A stretch of 64,000 nucleotides of DNA from Luteibacter jiangsuensis (lineage in GTDB: Bacteria > Pseudomonadota > Gammaproteobacteria > Xanthomonadales > Rhodanobacteraceae): positions 1 to 64,000 of the forward strand of contig NZ_JAAQQR010000011.1 of the NCBI RefSeq assembly GCF_011742555.1. The letters run 5' to 3'. The notes under the pieces were generated by a model. It ran no database searches. It was not told the origin of the DNA and saw nothing but the letters and a program-made list of their open reading frames with translations. A program made the position numbers and the translations under genes. Positions 51,773 through 62,018 of this stretch are shown in pieces. How positions within the stretch are numbered: the stretch's first letter is position 1; each line of letters starts with the position of its first letter.

Positions 51773-53041
51773 TCAGTACCTCGCCACCACGCCGGCGAAG
51801 TCCACGTCCTTTGCGACATAGATGGCCAGCACGGTGCCCTGGTTGATCGTCACCGTGGCAGGCCGGTTGGCCGCGCGCTGCACGGCCTGGTTCGCAAGCT
51901 GCTGAATGGTGGCCGCCGTGTTGCTTTCGAACGGCGTTTGCGTGACCACGCCGTTGCTGATGGTGGTCTGCCTCGGTCCGTGCTCGGCGGCTTCATACTT
52001 GAACGCATCGCTGAGCATGCTGATCAGAAGGGCCGCGCCGATGCGGCTGCCCCAGTGGGCGTTGTAATGGCCGGGATGCCCGGCGCCGCCGAGCGTGTCG
52101 ATGCCGGGGCTGGCCATGTTCACGTCGATACCCGTCGGCGTGACGATCCGGTCCCAGATGACCGCGACACGCGGACCATCCGGCTCCATCTCGTATTTGC
52201 CGAGCACCTTCGAGCCCTTCGGCAACAGCAGACGCTTGCCGGTGAAGGAATAGACGGGCTCGGTGACCACGCACGACGTGAAGCCGGGTATGTCGGTGAT
52301 GATGCGGGTCTCGAGAACGCAGCGAATGAACGTCCCACGCAGCATCAGCGTGTCCGGATGCGTGAGCGGAGCGGCGCTCGAAACATCCGGGAGGCTGGCC
52401 GCCGAGTAGGCCAGGTTGTTGTTGTTGCTCATCCGCGGCGCCTGGGCCGGAACGCCTCCATTGGGATCGGGGAGGATGTACCCCTGCATCGGATTACCTC
52501 CGGCACCCATTCCCGATACGCCGTTCGCGACACCGGTCGTGCCTTGGCTGGCCGCTGCAATACGGCGTTCGAGCAGGGTTGGGCCGCGCGGACGCTCAGG
52601 CCCCTCGGACGGCGGCGGTGCCTCGCGCGGCAGCGGGGCCGCGGCGAGTCGGATCGGCTCTGCCGGCGCGGGCGTCGGCGTCGGCAACGGCGCCGGCGGC
52701 GGTGTCGCGGCAATGGGAGCGTCGGGTACGGTGACCTTTTCCTCGCGCTGCACCGGCTTCGGTTTCTCTGCTCCCAGGCCTCCGAACGCCCATACGGCGA
52801 TGACGACCAGAAGCAGGGCGATGCTGGCGAGCAGACCCAGCGCGCGACGGTTCATGCGCCGCATGTCGTTCGACGTCAATTGCGGTGCATTGCTGTCGAG
52901 GTCTGGCTGGGCCTGCTGTCGCGCTTGCGACGCGTACGGATTCCCTGCCAGCGGGTCACGCTGGTTCTCGTGGTTTTCCCGCGGTGCCTCTTTGCCGGCA
53001 CCGGCTTCATCTTCCGGGTGATGTGGCGTGTTGGGGCTCAC
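51773..53041 (-). CDS. virB10: T4SS core-complex protein VirB10
   Basis: A 422-residue protein: cytoplasmic acidic start, one membrane helix (ALGLLASIALLLVVIAVWAF, about 47-66), Pro-rich periplasmic linker, and a C-terminal TrbI domain (about 215-422) with the ring-forming RCVLETRIITDIPGFTSCVV and GARIG-type loop. It spans both membranes and passes energy signals to the outer-membrane pore. Its start overlaps the virB9 stop (ATGA). Confidence 0.96.
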   Translation of the reverse strand: MSPNTPHHPEDEAGAGKEAPRENHENQRDPLAGNPYASQARQQAQPDLDSNAPQLTSNDMRRMNRRALGLLASIALLLVVIAVWAFGGLGAEKPKPVQREEKVTVPDAPIAATPPPAPLPTPTPAPAEPIRLAAAPLPREAPPPSEGPERPRGPTLLERRIAAASQGTTGVANGVSGMGAGGNPMQGYILPDPNGGVPAQAPRMSNNNNLAYSAASLPDVSSAAPLTHPDTLMLRGTFIRCVLETRIITDIPGFTSCVVTEPVYSFTGKRLLLPKGSKVLGKYEMEPDGPRVAVIWDRIVTPTGIDVNMASPGIDTLGGAGHPGHYNAHWGSRIGAALLISMLSDAFKYEAAEHGPRQTTISNGVVTQTPFESNTAATIQQLANQAVQRAANRPATVTINQGTVLAIYVAKDVDFAGVVARY

Positions 53042-53847
53042 TTCTTGGTGTTCCTTCGCAGACCCACGACGTTGTTGTCGTGACGAATAACCAGGTAGGG
53101 ATACGTACCGTGGACAACGATCGTGTTGCCTTCCACGGTCGTGTTCACGACGGAGTCCTCGCCGTGTTCCTTTTCGCGCATGTAGACCGTCGGGAAATTA
53201 CCCGTCGGGAATTGCTTGAGGTCGGGCATCTTGATGTACGTGAACCGACCGTCGTCGTACACGTTGATGGGTACCAGCCATGGGGCAGTACGACGCTTCT
53301 TCGCGTAGTCGTAGTCGAAGTTGTAGTCACGTCCCTTCACCAGCTCGGTATCGAGCATGGGTGCTTCCTCGACCTTCTTCGTCTCGGCCATGAAGCTCGT
53401 GTCAGCGGGGTAGCTGAAGACGATCTTGTACTGAACGCCAGCCCTGCGTGCCTGCTCCAAGGTCTTCCAGTCGGTGGCGACCACTTTCAGTTCGAAGATG
53501 TAGGAGTGCGTCGCCGTACGAATCATCATGTTCGTGTCGACGTCGACGTTTTTCGGCTTCACATAGAAAACGTTGTCGCGGCGGGTGAGGTCCCACCCAC
53601 TGCTGAAGCCGGTGCTGTAGTCGAGAATCTTCTCGCTGGGGCTCAACTCGATCTGGGTGGTAATGCCCAGGCCGGTACGGACCTGATAGATGCGATCCGC
53701 CGAGTACTCGTACGTGGTCAGGGTGGAGACCGACGCCGAAGGCGGCATCGACGTCTGTGCGGTCTCTGCGAACGTGGCGTGGGCGACGGTCAGGACTGTC
53801 GCCCCGAGTAGCCATCGCAGCTTGGGCTTGCGGAATCGATTCATCAA
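53038..53847 (-). CDS. virB9: T4SS core-complex protein VirB9
   Basis: A 269-residue periplasmic/outer-membrane protein: signal peptide about 1-27 (GATVLTVAHATFAE), N-terminal beta domain (DRIYQVRTGLGITTQIEL, then WDLTRRDNVFYVKPK), and C-terminal domain (YDDGRFTYIKMPDLKQFPTG) that binds VirB7. Coupled on both sides by overlapping stop/start codons to virB8 and virB10. Confidence 0.96.
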   Translation of the reverse strand: MMNRFRKPKLRWLLGATVLTVAHATFAETAQTSMPPSASVSTLTTYEYSADRIYQVRTGLGITTQIELSPSEKILDYSTGFSSGWDLTRRDNVFYVKPKNVDVDTNMMIRTATHSYIFELKVVATDWKTLEQARRAGVQYKIVFSYPADTSFMAETKKVEEAPMLDTELVKGRDYNFDYDYAKKRRTAPWLVPINVYDDGRFTYIKMPDLKQFPTGNFPTVYMREKEHGEDSVVNTTVEGNTIVVHGTYPYLVIRHDNNVVGLRRNTKK

Positions 53848-54896
53848 CGGCGCCCTCCATTGGCGGCGCTTCGGGCAGTTGAACGGACCGCTGGTGCGGC
53901 TGGGTTAGGTGCTGCAACTGGCGTACCCGCGTTCGCGTCTGGATAAGCGGGTGGAATAGGGGAGGGCGGAACCGCGCCGTTTTGCAGGGAGCCCTGTGCG
54001 CCTTGTACCGGAGCGGCTGCCGGTGCAAGCCCCGTCGGTCCCGTCGCCGGCATGTCGTCCGGGTCCATGCTCTGGGCGGCGGGCGCCGTCGCCGGACCCG
54101 TCGCTGCCGGCACCTGGGTGCCGGTACTGGCTGCGTTGCCGCTGGCAGGGGCCTGCGGCACCTCTACGGGCACGGCATCGCCATAGTCGTTGTCCACGCG
54201 GTAGCTCGTTACCTGAAAGCCCAGCGGGTTTTCGATTCGGCTCTGGTCGTCCATTTGCAGATTCGTCTTGTAGACGAACTCCATCGTTGCGATCTTGCTG
54301 TCGAGCGGGGTGGTTCCGCCGTTGGCCTTGTCGAACACGCTGCGCTGGAAGCGCACGGTCGCGCCCTTCGGGGTGCTGTTCACACCCCCGCCGACCAGCA
54401 CGATGCTCAGGATCTTGACGCGGATGGCCTTGTTCGCTCCGTACATCTTGTACGGGCTGTACTGGTTCGCGGGCGAGTGCAATGCTCGGTAGGGTCCGGA
54501 GACGTTTGGCGCGGCCATGGTCATGACCGTCGGCCAGTCACGCATATTGGTGAGGGCCAGATCGTACGATTCCCGGGCGAGCACGAAATGCGCAATGTTG
54601 CTGCGATTGACCGCCTCGCTCGACGTGATCCGGCGATTCACGAGGTCGTCGGTCAGACGCGCGATGGAACTCACGCCGGAATACGGATCGGCGAGCACGA
54701 CGTACGGCACTTTCTCTTTCAGCGGCAGCATGTAGAAATAGCCGCCGAGAAGGATCAGCGCACTGACGGTCGCGCAGCCCGCCACTATCCAGGCGCGCTT
54801 TTCGCTGCGCCTTGCCATGTCGGCGATCGTGACTTCGAAATCGACACCTCTTGAAACGGTTTCGTCGATCTTGGGCGAATTCTTTTTCTTCAGCAT
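53844..54896 (-). CDS. virB8: T4SS inner-membrane protein VirB8, with long Pro/Ala tail
   Basis: A 350-residue protein: cytoplasmic start, one membrane helix (VSALILLGGYFYMLPL, about 43-60), periplasmic VirB8 domain (about 65-235: VPYVVLADPYSGVSSIARL, SYDLALTNMRDW, NPLGFQVTSYRVD). About 110 further residues of Ala/Pro/Thr low complexity end NGGRR. The tail makes it roughly half as long again as classical VirB8; it is probably disordered in the periplasm. Virulence-type scaffold linking pore and ATPases. Confidence 0.95.
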   Translation of the reverse strand: MLKKKNSPKIDETVSRGVDFEVTIADMARRSEKRAWIVAGCATVSALILLGGYFYMLPLKEKVPYVVLADPYSGVSSIARLTDDLVNRRITSSEAVNRSNIAHFVLARESYDLALTNMRDWPTVMTMAAPNVSGPYRALHSPANQYSPYKMYGANKAIRVKILSIVLVGGGVNSTPKGATVRFQRSVFDKANGGTTPLDSKIATMEFVYKTNLQMDDQSRIENPLGFQVTSYRVDNDYGDAVPVEVPQAPASGNAASTGTQVPAATGPATAPAAQSMDPDDMPATGPTGLAPAAAPVQGAQGSLQNGAVPPSPIPPAYPDANAGTPVAAPNPAAPAVRSTARSAANGGRR

Positions 54897-54934
54897 GGGG
54901 ACGGTTGCCTGTTCGTCAGTGCGTTCGCGGTCTG

Positions 54935-55432
54935 TTATTGGGCGACCGCGGTCGCGGCGACGGGCTGGGTAGGCGCAGCCGGAGCCGTTGTGACAGGCGC
55001 TTGGGAAGCGGCCGGCGCGGCCGCGGGCGGCGCCGTGATGGCACTCACTTCTTCTACTACCAGATCCGGTCCGGAGATCAGCACAGCCACGCCCTGCGGT
55101 CCGTAGATCGAGCTCAACTGCGACGCGGCGTCACGCAATTCGGAAGTGTGGATCGCCGAAGCGGCCTTCGTCAGGGTGAAGTCCGAGCGCAGCTTGTACT
55201 TGAGCTTCATGCCGTTGTCCGAGGTCCACCGCGACAGCATGGTTTTCAATGTGCCGTCCATCGGCGCGGCGTAGTAGGTGTAGGGGACCGCCAGCGGAAT
55301 TTCGGTGGTCTTGTCCTCGAAGCGGTTTACAGGCTTCCACGAGCCGCCAAAGTCCTTGGGGGCAGGAGTGCCACAAGCGGAAAGCAAGGCGGCAAATGAG
55401 ACCAGGACACAGATTGAGAGCTTCGAAGGCAT
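54935..55432 (-). CDS. virB7: T4SS outer-membrane lipoprotein VirB7 with N0-like domain
   Basis: A 165-residue lipoprotein from ATG 55432 (MPSKLSICVLVSFAALLSAC, lipid Cys20); the frame extends 14 codons upstream. Most VirB7 proteins are tiny. Here a folded domain follows a VirB9-binding segment, with DGTLKTMLSRWTSDNGMKLK, ASQLSSIYGPQGVAVLI and GPDLVVEE. This is the secretin-type N0 fold known for Xanthomonadales VirB7. An Ala/Pro/Thr tail ends it. First gene of the virB operon. Confidence 0.92.
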   Translation of the reverse strand: MPSKLSICVLVSFAALLSACGTPAPKDFGGSWKPVNRFEDKTTEIPLAVPYTYYAAPMDGTLKTMLSRWTSDNGMKLKYKLRSDFTLTKAASAIHTSELRDAASQLSSIYGPQGVAVLISGPDLVVEEVSAITAPPAAAPAASQAPVTTAPAAPTQPVAATAVAQ

Positions 55433-56474
55433 GTGTGATTTCACGTAAGGCTGGGAAGTGGTCACAACGATCAAGCACGGACGACGGCAGGCGCAGGGAT
55501 CCGCGCCAGGCGTTCTGTCGTCCAGCGTTTTAAACGCAGCGTTTGAAATTTGAGTCTTGGAGTCGAGGCTGGGACGCCCCGATGGCAGAGCCGCTGCGGC
55601 ATGGTCGCCCGCGGATGTCCTAATTGCGGCTGGAGCCCCGTACCAACGAAGGTGCGCGCCACATGCAAATCATCCATACAACATCCTGTAAGAGGCGCCA
55701 CGGCGCCCCTGCATTGCGTGCCAGCAAAAAATGGTCGTGCGTGGAGCGAGGCGATGAAAGATCGCCTACTCAGAGTTGCGTGAACTCAAGCCCTGGATTT
55801 CCCCACCCCTTAGCGGACCCCTGTCCGCGACGTAAAGATAACGCAACAACGGTTTTCTGACTACTGCGCGATGTGACTGTTTTTGCGATCAATATCACAC
55901 ATTGTGGGCATGTAATATGCGTGCAACTCGTGAAGGCCTTGACGCACGTCGCAGCACGAGTGCGAACTGCGGCTGAGATTTGCCGCAGATGTGTATGACT
56001 CGTGAAGGTTGCGATTGTAAGCATCGTTTTCTTTCCTTGTTCGGCGAACTTCTCACGCGACGATGTCAGCCGCGCGACGCCAACCTTTCGGGCATTGCGA
56101 GCGACATTCCGTAAATGCTGACCGATCGTGGTGAGAGCGCGCAGGGGCATGGAGCCACCGTTTACGTGCGTCCTTCTCGCCGGGCAGCACACGGGGCCGC
56201 CCACTTGTCCATTACAGGTGCGACGGCGTTCCGAATGCGGTGCGCGCCGATGGTGTGGAGGCTGCCGCCACCGTGCAGACTTGATTCATCCTTTTATTCC
56301 TTGAAGGCGCCGCCTATGTCGTCGCGACAAAGTGGCACCCGTAACGAGCCCATGCGGGCAACCGAGGGGTGGCATGGTATAGACGATTCGTTGCGTGTGC
56401 AATGATTTATGCCAAAGCCATCGACATACCCCGACACCGGGAGTAGAACTTCCCCTTTTATCCAAGGAGCTTCC
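55433..56474. other. Long intergenic region between virB7 and pncC
   Basis: About 1 kb with no gene I trust; frames on both strands look like shadows. It holds a CRP/Clp-type site (55884-55899), two direct repeats of actcgtgaagg (about 55925 and 55998), a near-palindrome with ttttaaacgc (about 55527-55550), and A/T-rich stretches. It must carry the divergent promoters for the vir operon and pncC, but I cannot place -35/-10 boxes with confidence. Confidence 0.6.
55884..55899. promoter_or_regulatory. Candidate Clp/CRP-type operator upstream of the vir operon
   Basis: tgcga-tcaata-tcaca, on the other strand TGTGA-N6-TCGCA: one mismatch to TGTGA-N6-TCACA. It lies about 450 bases before virB7, the only divergent-promoter region of the locus. 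Clp control of the T4SS would link killing to cyclic-nucleotide signalling; inferred. Confidence 0.5.
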
Positions 56475-56984
56475 ATGGCCGCCGCCCCCACGCCAACCGA
56501 CGCGGATCTGGACGAGCTTGCCCGGCAGGTTGCCGAGGTCGCACAAGAGAAGCGGGTCATGGTGGCCACGGCCGAATCCTGTACCGGCGGCTGGATCGCC
56601 AAGACGCTCACCGATCTGCCCGGCAGCTCGGCCTGGTTCGAGGCGGGCGTGGTTTCCTATAGCTATAGCGCCAAGGAGGCGCTGCTCGGCGTGAACCCCC
56701 GCACGCTCGAGCGCACGGGCGCCGTCAGCGAGGAGACCGTACTGGAAATGGTGTCGGGTGCCCTGGCGAGGTACGGCGCGGGCGTGGCCGTCGCCGTCAC
56801 GGGCATCGCGGGCCCCTCCGGCGGCACGCCCGAGAAGCCCGTCGGTACCGTTTGGATTGGCTGGAAGCGGCGCGGGGGCTACGCCCACGCGCAGCTCTAT
56901 CATTTCGACGGGGATCGCGAGGCGGTGAGGCGGCAGACGGTCGCCGCCGCGCTTGCTGGAATGACCGCCGAACTGAAGGGCTGA
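56475..56984 (+). CDS. pncC: Nicotinamide-nucleotide amidohydrolase PncC (CinA C-terminal type)
   Basis: A 169-residue CinA_C domain from ATG 56475, AAGGAG five bases upstream. Motifs: [59 protein letters not shown]. It deamidates NMN, a by-product of bacterial DNA ligase, back to the NAD pool. Often found just before recA, as here (97 bases). Confidence 0.93.
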   Translation: MAAAPTPTDADLDELARQVAEVAQEKRVMVATAESCTGGWIAKTLTDLPGSSAWFEAGVVSYSYSAKEALLGVNPRTLERTGAVSEETVLEMVSGALARYGAGVAVAVTGIAGPSGGTPEKPVGTVWIGWKRRGGYAHAQLYHFDGDREAVRRQTVAAALAGMTAELKG

Positions 56985-57081
56985 ACCCGGCGGGCTATGG
57001 CAAACTTGGGGATTGCGGATCGCAGTCCCTGAGACCACGGTCGGGCAAGATACTCACCTACACACGAGACCGGAATTCACG

Positions 57082-58128
57082 ATGGACGACAATAAGCGCA
57101 AGGCGCTGGCGAGCGCGCTCGGCCAGATCGAAAAGCAGTTCGGCAAGGGTGCCGTGATGCGTCTTGGCGACCGTGTCGACGACCAGATCGACACCGTGTC
57201 GACCGGCTCGCTCGGCCTCGACATCGCCCTCGGCATCGGCGGCCTTCCGCGCGGCCGTATCGTCGAAATCTACGGTCCGGAATCGTCGGGCAAGACCACG
57301 CTGACATTGCAGGCCATCGCGTCCTGTCAGCGCGCCGGCGGCACGGCCGCCTTCGTCGACGCCGAGCACGCGCTCGACCCCACCTACGCCGAAAAGCTCG
57401 GCGTCAATGTTGCCGACCTCCTGGTCAGCCAGCCGGACACCGGCGAGCAGGCCCTGGAAATCGCCGACATGCTGGTGCGCTCGGGCGCGGTGGACATGGT
57501 GGTGGTCGACTCCGTGGCGGCGCTCACCCCGAAGGCCGAAATCGAAGGCGAAATGGGCGACTCCCACGTCGGCCTGCACGCTCGCCTCATGAGCCAGGCG
57601 CTGCGCAAGCTCACGGCCAACATCAAGAAGTCGAACTGCCTGGTCATCTTCATCAACCAGATCCGCATGAAGATCGGCGTGATGTTCGGCAGCCCGGAAA
57701 CCACCACCGGCGGTAACGCACTGAAGTTCTACGCCTCGGTTCGCCTCGACATCCGCCGCATTGGCGCGGTGAAGAAGGGTGAGGAAGTCATCGGTTCGGA
57801 AACCCGCGTGAAGGTGGTGAAGAACAAGGTGGCGCCGCCGTTCCGCCAGACCGAGTTCGAGATCCTCTACGGCGAGGGCACCTCGCGCGAGGGCGAGATC
57901 ATCGAGCTCGGCGTGCGCGAGAACCTGATCGACAAGTCGGGTGCCTGGTACAGCTACAAGGGCGACCGCATCGGCCAGGGCAAGGAGAACGTCCGTCAGT
58001 TCCTCCGCGACAACCCGGCCATTGCCAACGAAATCGACACGGAACTCCGCGCCCGCCTTCTCGTGAAGCCGGGCAAGGGCGACACCGCGGGCAACGACAC
58101 CGAGCAGGATGCGCTCGAGGAAGTCTGA
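57082..58128 (+). CDS. recA: Recombinase RecA
   Basis: A 348-residue RecA from ATG 57082 ([20 protein letters not shown]). Walker [14 protein letters not shown], Walker [10 protein letters not shown], the L2 region [20 protein letters not shown], and an acidic C-terminus. It catalyses strand exchange and triggers LexA/SOS cleavage. I do not see a clear LexA box before it. The frame is open upstream to 57013 without conserved sequence. Confidence 0.98.
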   Translation: MDDNKRKALASALGQIEKQFGKGAVMRLGDRVDDQIDTVSTGSLGLDIALGIGGLPRGRIVEIYGPESSGKTTLTLQAIASCQRAGGTAAFVDAEHALDPTYAEKLGVNVADLLVSQPDTGEQALEIADMLVRSGAVDMVVVDSVAALTPKAEIEGEMGDSHVGLHARLMSQALRKLTANIKKSNCLVIFINQIRMKIGVMFGSPETTTGGNALKFYASVRLDIRRIGAVKKGEEVIGSETRVKVVKNKVAPPFRQTEFEILYGEGTSREGEIIELGVRENLIDKSGAWYSYKGDRIGQGKENVRQFLRDNPAIANEIDTELRARLLVKPGKGDTAGNDTEQDALEEV

Positions 58129-58621
58129 TCCGGGCACGCGGAAGGGTGACGGTAAAGCCGATCGCCCTTCCCGCAGCGCTTACGACAAGGCGCTCGGGCT
58201 GTTGGCCCGGCGTGAACATTCCCGCCGCGAACTCGCGCAAAAGCTCGAGCGCGGCGGTTTCGCGCGTGACGAATCCGCCGCTGCGGTCGAGCGGCTGGGC
58301 GACCAGGGCTACCAGGACGACACCCGTTTCGCCGAGGCGCTGGTTCGAAGCCGCGTGGGGCAGGGCTATGGCCCGGCCCGGATCAGGGCCGAACTGCGTA
58401 GCCAGGGCGTGGGCGACGCCACCATTCGCCAATTGATCGAGGCGGCGGCCGTCGATTGGGAGGATCTCGGTGCCCGCCAGCTCCGTCGGCGGTACGGCGC
58501 ACCGACTGCCGATCCCGCGGAAAGGGCGCGCAGGGCGCAATTCCTCTTGCGTCGTGGCTTCGTCGCCGCCACAGTACGTGTTCTTACCCACGCCGATGCG
58601 GAAGACGCCGACGACGACTGA
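58109..58621 (+). CDS. recX: Recombination regulator RecX
   Basis: A 170-residue helical protein: [60 protein letters not shown]. RecX blocks growth of RecA filaments. Its ATG lies inside the recA end (20-base overlap), so it is made at a level coupled to RecA. The acidic tail DAEDADDD is somewhat long for the family. Confidence 0.94.
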   Translation: MRSRKSDPGTRKGDGKADRPSRSAYDKALGLLARREHSRRELAQKLERGGFARDESAAAVERLGDQGYQDDTRFAEALVRSRVGQGYGPARIRAELRSQGVGDATIRQLIEAAAVDWEDLGARQLRRRYGAPTADPAERARRAQFLLRRGFVAATVRVLTHADAEDADDD

Positions 58622-58692
58622 AGGCAGCCAGCCTTGATTCTGGACGGAGCGTCCCCGCGACTCGCCTCGCAGCTCCGAAGCCACGATCGCTC

Positions 58693-61326
58693 ATGAAAAC
58701 TGCCGACATCCGTTCGACCTTCCTCGATTTCTTCCGCTCCAAGGACCACACCATCGTGCCCTCGGCATCGCTGGTGCCGTCGAACGACCCCACGCTGCTG
58801 TTCACCAATTCGGGCATGGTGCCCTTCAAGAACGTGTTCCTGGGCAGCGAGAAGCCGGGTTATGTGCGTGCGGCCGACGTGCAGCGTTGCCTGCGCGCCG
58901 GCGGCAAGCATAACGATCTCGACGCCGTGGGCTATACGGCCCGCCACCATACGTTCTTCGAGATGCTGGGCAACTGGTCGTTCGGCGACTACTTCAAGCG
59001 CGACGCCATCCGCTATGCCTGGGAACTTCTCACGGCGGTCTACAAGCTGCCGGCCGAGCGCCTGTGGGTCACGGTGTACCACACCGACGACGAGGCCTAT
59101 GGCATCTGGCGGAACGAGGTAGGCATGCCCGCGGAGCGCATCGTGCGCATCGGCGACAACAAGGGCGCTCCCTTTGCATCGGACAACTTCTGGCAGATGG
59201 CCGATACCGGCCCCTGCGGCCCGTGTACCGAGATCTTCTACGACCATGGCCCCGAAGTGGCGGGTGGTCCGCCCGGTTCGCCGGATGAGGACGGCGACCG
59301 CTACATCGAGATCTGGAACCTCGTGTTCATGCAGTTCGACCGTGCTCCGGACGGCACGCTTTCCCCGCTGCCGGCACCGTGTGTCGATACCGGCATGGGC
59401 CTGGAGCGGCTCGCGGCGGTGCTGCAGCATGTGCACTCGAACTACGAGATCGACCTGTTCGCGCACCTGATCGCGGAGGCGTCGCGCCTCACGAGCACCG
59501 CCGATCTCGCGAACAAATCGCTCCGCGTCATCGCGGACCATATCCGCGCCTGCTCCTTCCTTATCGTCGACGGCGTGCTGCCGTCCAACGAGGGACGTGG
59601 CTACGTGCTTCGCCGCATCATCCGTCGTGCGCTTCGCCACGGCTGGATGCTCGGCGTGCGCGGCGACTTCTTCTGGAAGATGGTGGCGCCGCTGGTCGCC
59701 GAGATGGGCGATGCCTATCCGGAACTCGCCGCGAAGAAAGCTTTCGTTGAGCAGGCCCTCAAGACCGAGGAAGAGCGCTTCGGCGAAACGCTGGAAACCG
59801 GCATGCGGCTTTTCGACGACATCGCCGCAAAGTCGGGCCAGATCATTCCCGGCGCGGATGCCTTCCGCCTTTACGATACCTATGGCTTCCCGGTCGACCT
59901 CACCGCAGACATCGCTCGCGAGCGCGACATGACGGTGGACATGGAAGGCTTCGAACGCGCCATGGGCGAACAGCGGGCGCGCGCCCGCGCCGCCAGCAAC
60001 TTCTCCAGCAAGGCGCAGCTTCCTGCCGAGGTCGCCAGCGCGCTGGCACCTACCGTCTTCACCGGTTACGACGATCTGGAGCTGGCCGACGCCAAGGTGC
60101 TGGCCATCGTCCGTGACGGCAAGGCGGTCGACCGCCTTGCCGATGGCGAAGACGCCTTCGTCCTGCTGGATCGCACGCCTTTCTACGCCGAGTCCGGCGG
60201 TCAGGTCGGGGACACCGGCACGCTGCGCAATCCTTCGGGCGCCTTTGCGGTGACCGATACACAGAAGGTGGGTGGCGCCTTCTTCGCGCACTTCGGCACC
60301 TGGCAAGGCTCCGCGCCGCTGGAAAAGGGCGCTGCGGTGTCGGCTTCGGTCGATGCGGCACAGCGCCAGGCCACGGTCCTCAACCACTCCGCAACGCACC
60401 TGCTTCACGCCGCGCTTCGCCAGGTTCTGGGCGACCACGTGGCGCAGAAGGGCTCGCTGGTGGCGCCGGAGCGCCTGCGTTTCGACTTCTCGCACCTGAA
60501 GGCGGTGACTCCCGAGGAGCTTGCCCAGGTCGAGCGCATGGTCAATGAGGAGATCCGGCGCAACGCGGAAGCGGAAGTGCACCACATGGGCTACGACGAG
60601 GCGATCGATTTCGGAGCCATCGCCCTGTTTGGCGAGAAGTACGGCGCCGAGGTGCGCGTGCTGAAGATGGGCGGCTTCTCCACGGAGCTCTGCGGCGGCA
60701 CGCATGTGAGCCGCACGGGCGACATAGGCCTGTTCAAGATCGTTTCGGAATCGGGCGTGGCCGCGGGCGTGCGTCGTATCGAAGCCGTGACAGGTGCGGG
60801 GGCCATGGCCCGTGTGGCCGAGGAAGAACGCATCCTGGGCGAGGTCTCCGGCCTTCTGGCCGCCACCGGCGACGACGTGGTCGAGAAGCTGCGCCAGCTC
60901 TTCGACCGCCAGAAGAAGCTCGAGCGTGAGATCGAATCGTTCAAGGCCAAGGCCGCCACGTCCGCCTCCGCCGACCTCGCGTCGAGCGCCGTCGACGTCG
61001 CCGGCATCAAGGTCGTCGCCGCCCGCCTCGAAGGTCTGGACGCGAAGTCGCTGCGCGACAGCATGGACGTTCTGAAACAGCGACTTGGCGACTGCGCCAT
61101 CGTCCTGGCCGGTGCAGTGGATGGCCGCGTCTCGCTCGTCGCGGGCGTGGGTGGCGCCGCACTGGGCAAGGTGAAGGCCGGCGATCTGGTGGCCGAAGTG
61201 GCGTCCCACATCGAAGGCAAGGGCGGCGGTCGCCCCGACATGGCCCAGGGCGGCGGCCTGGATACCCCGGCGCTGCCAGGCATCCTTGCCGGTATCCCCG
61301 CCTGGGTGGAGGCGCGCCTGCGCTGA
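58693..61326 (+). CDS. alaS: Alanyl-tRNA synthetase
   Basis: An 877-residue enzyme from ATG 58693 ([20 protein letters not shown]). Class II catalytic core ([32 protein letters not shown]), editing domain zinc residues [12 protein letters not shown] and [11 protein letters not shown], and C-terminal oligomerisation/C-Ala domain with [13 protein letters not shown]. Full length. It follows recX by 71 bases and precedes csrA, the usual gammaproteobacterial order. Confidence 0.98.
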   Translation: MKTADIRSTFLDFFRSKDHTIVPSASLVPSNDPTLLFTNSGMVPFKNVFLGSEKPGYVRAADVQRCLRAGGKHNDLDAVGYTARHHTFFEMLGNWSFGDYFKRDAIRYAWELLTAVYKLPAERLWVTVYHTDDEAYGIWRNEVGMPAERIVRIGDNKGAPFASDNFWQMADTGPCGPCTEIFYDHGPEVAGGPPGSPDEDGDRYIEIWNLVFMQFDRAPDGTLSPLPAPCVDTGMGLERLAAVLQHVHSNYEIDLFAHLIAEASRLTSTADLANKSLRVIADHIRACSFLIVDGVLPSNEGRGYVLRRIIRRALRHGWMLGVRGDFFWKMVAPLVAEMGDAYPELAAKKAFVEQALKTEEERFGETLETGMRLFDDIAAKSGQIIPGADAFRLYDTYGFPVDLTADIARERDMTVDMEGFERAMGEQRARARAASNFSSKAQLPAEVASALAPTVFTGYDDLELADAKVLAIVRDGKAVDRLADGEDAFVLLDRTPFYAESGGQVGDTGTLRNPSGAFAVTDTQKVGGAFFAHFGTWQGSAPLEKGAAVSASVDAAQRQATVLNHSATHLLHAALRQVLGDHVAQKGSLVAPERLRFDFSHLKAVTPEELAQVERMVNEEIRRNAEAEVHHMGYDEAIDFGAIALFGEKYGAEVRVLKMGGFSTELCGGTHVSRTGDIGLFKIVSESGVAAGVRRIEAVTGAGAMARVAEEERILGEVSGLLAATGDDVVEKLRQLFDRQKKLEREIESFKAKAATSASADLASSAVDVAGIKVVAARLEGLDAKSLRDSMDVLKQRLGDCAIVLAGAVDGRVSLVAGVGGAALGKVKAGDLVAEVASHIEGKGGGRPDMAQGGGLDTPALPGILAGIPAWVEARLR

Positions 61327-61629
61327 ACGGGAGGTAGCCGAAGCGGTCGCCAGGTGTCGCAACCGCGCCCTGGCGCACGTATTCACGGCTTCGTGCGTTG
61401 CGCACCCCTGTTTGGCTCGGCTAGTATCATCCGAATGTCGAGAAGCATCCTTCGGCATCGGTCCCTTCGGATCGCGATGGCAGGACAGCTGGTCAGCGAC
61501 ACACACAACTAGAGCCGGGGAAGGCAATCGGCCTTCGATGGTCGAAACGTCGATCCATTGACGGCAAGCACTCGGGGTGAGGTTGTCGTTGGTGGGGAAG
61601 CCAATACCTGATTTTATGGAGTATCAATC
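61327..61629. promoter_or_regulatory. csrA leader with candidate promoter
   Basis: A 303-base gap between alaS and csrA. A sigma-70-like pair is visible: TTGCGC (61398-61403), 18 bases, TAGTAT (61422-61427). The leader holds several GGA-type sites (for example ggggaagg, ggtgagg and atgga overlapping the ribosome-binding site), as expected if CsrA represses its own mRNA. Promoter call is tentative. Confidence 0.4.
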
Positions 61630-61827
61630 ATGCTGATTCTGACCCGCCGGGTCGGTGAAACCCTGATGATCGGCGACGAGGTGACCGTCACCGTTCTGGG
61701 TGTGAAGGGTAACCAGGTGCGCATCGGCATCAATGCGCCGAAGAACGTCGCGGTTCATCGCGAAGAAATTTACCAGCGCATCAAGAACGAGAACGATCCC
61801 ACCGGCCACTCCGGGGACGACCAGTAA
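61630..61827 (+). CDS. csrA: Carbon storage/translation regulator CsrA (RsmA)
   Basis: A 65-residue RNA-binding dimer: [40 protein letters not shown] and [10 protein letters not shown] contain the residues that contact GGA sites (Arg44 region VHREE). GGAG lies eight bases before the ATG. In Xanthomonadales it controls motility, secretion and biofilm, so it may act on several systems in this window. Not tested here. Confidence 0.98.
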   Translation: MLILTRRVGETLMIGDEVTVTVLGVKGNQVRIGINAPKNVAVHREEIYQRIKNENDPTGHSGDDQ

Positions 61828-61876
61828 AGACTTTACGGCCGATGCAAGGGCAAGTATCCTTGCTGGCTCGTTACAC

Positions 61877-61969
61877 GGAGAGTTGCCCGAGAGGCCGAAG
61901 GGGCTCCCCTGCTAAGGGAGTATAGGGTCAAAAGCCTTATCGAGGGTTCGAATCCCTCACTCTCCGCCA
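61877..61969 (+). tRNA. tRNA-Ser(GCT)
   Basis: Class II tRNA with long variable arm. Acceptor stem ggagagt / actctcc, followed by gcca. Anticodon stem ctccc / gggag with loop ctgctaa, so the anticodon is GCT (61911-61913). T-arm gagggttcgaatccctc. Confidence 0.97.
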
Positions 61970-61972
61970 GTT

Positions 61973-62004
61973 ACGCAAAGCGCCCCGTCAGGGGCGTTTT
62001 GCGT
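61973..62004. terminator. Intrinsic terminator after tRNA-Ser
   Basis: Stem acgcaaagcgcccc / ggggcgttttgcgt around GTCA with T-rich 3' arm. It lies just after the tRNA and 15 bases before the stop of the converging glycosidase, so it can serve both strands. Confidence 0.9.
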
Positions 62005-62018
62005 TTGTAAGACCCTCG

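Noticed and set aside
55550-55783. + strand frame with a zinc-ribbon-like GCPNCGW
   Set aside because: No ribosome-binding site, only one Cys pair, and the frame lies in the vir control region.
55770-56204. 144-codon - strand frame in the vir control region
   Set aside because: No start signal, low-complexity Thr/Arg composition, crosses the Clp-type site.
56985-57081. Expected LexA box before recA
   Set aside because: No match to either the E. coli or the Xanthomonas-type LexA palindrome seen in the gap.
58366-61527. 1053-codon antisense frame across alaS
   Set aside because: Shadow of alaS; no plausible start signal or domain.
61877-61969. tRNA-Ser considered as an attachment site for the glycosidase region
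   Set aside because: No integrase and no repeat of the tRNA 3' end visible within the window.
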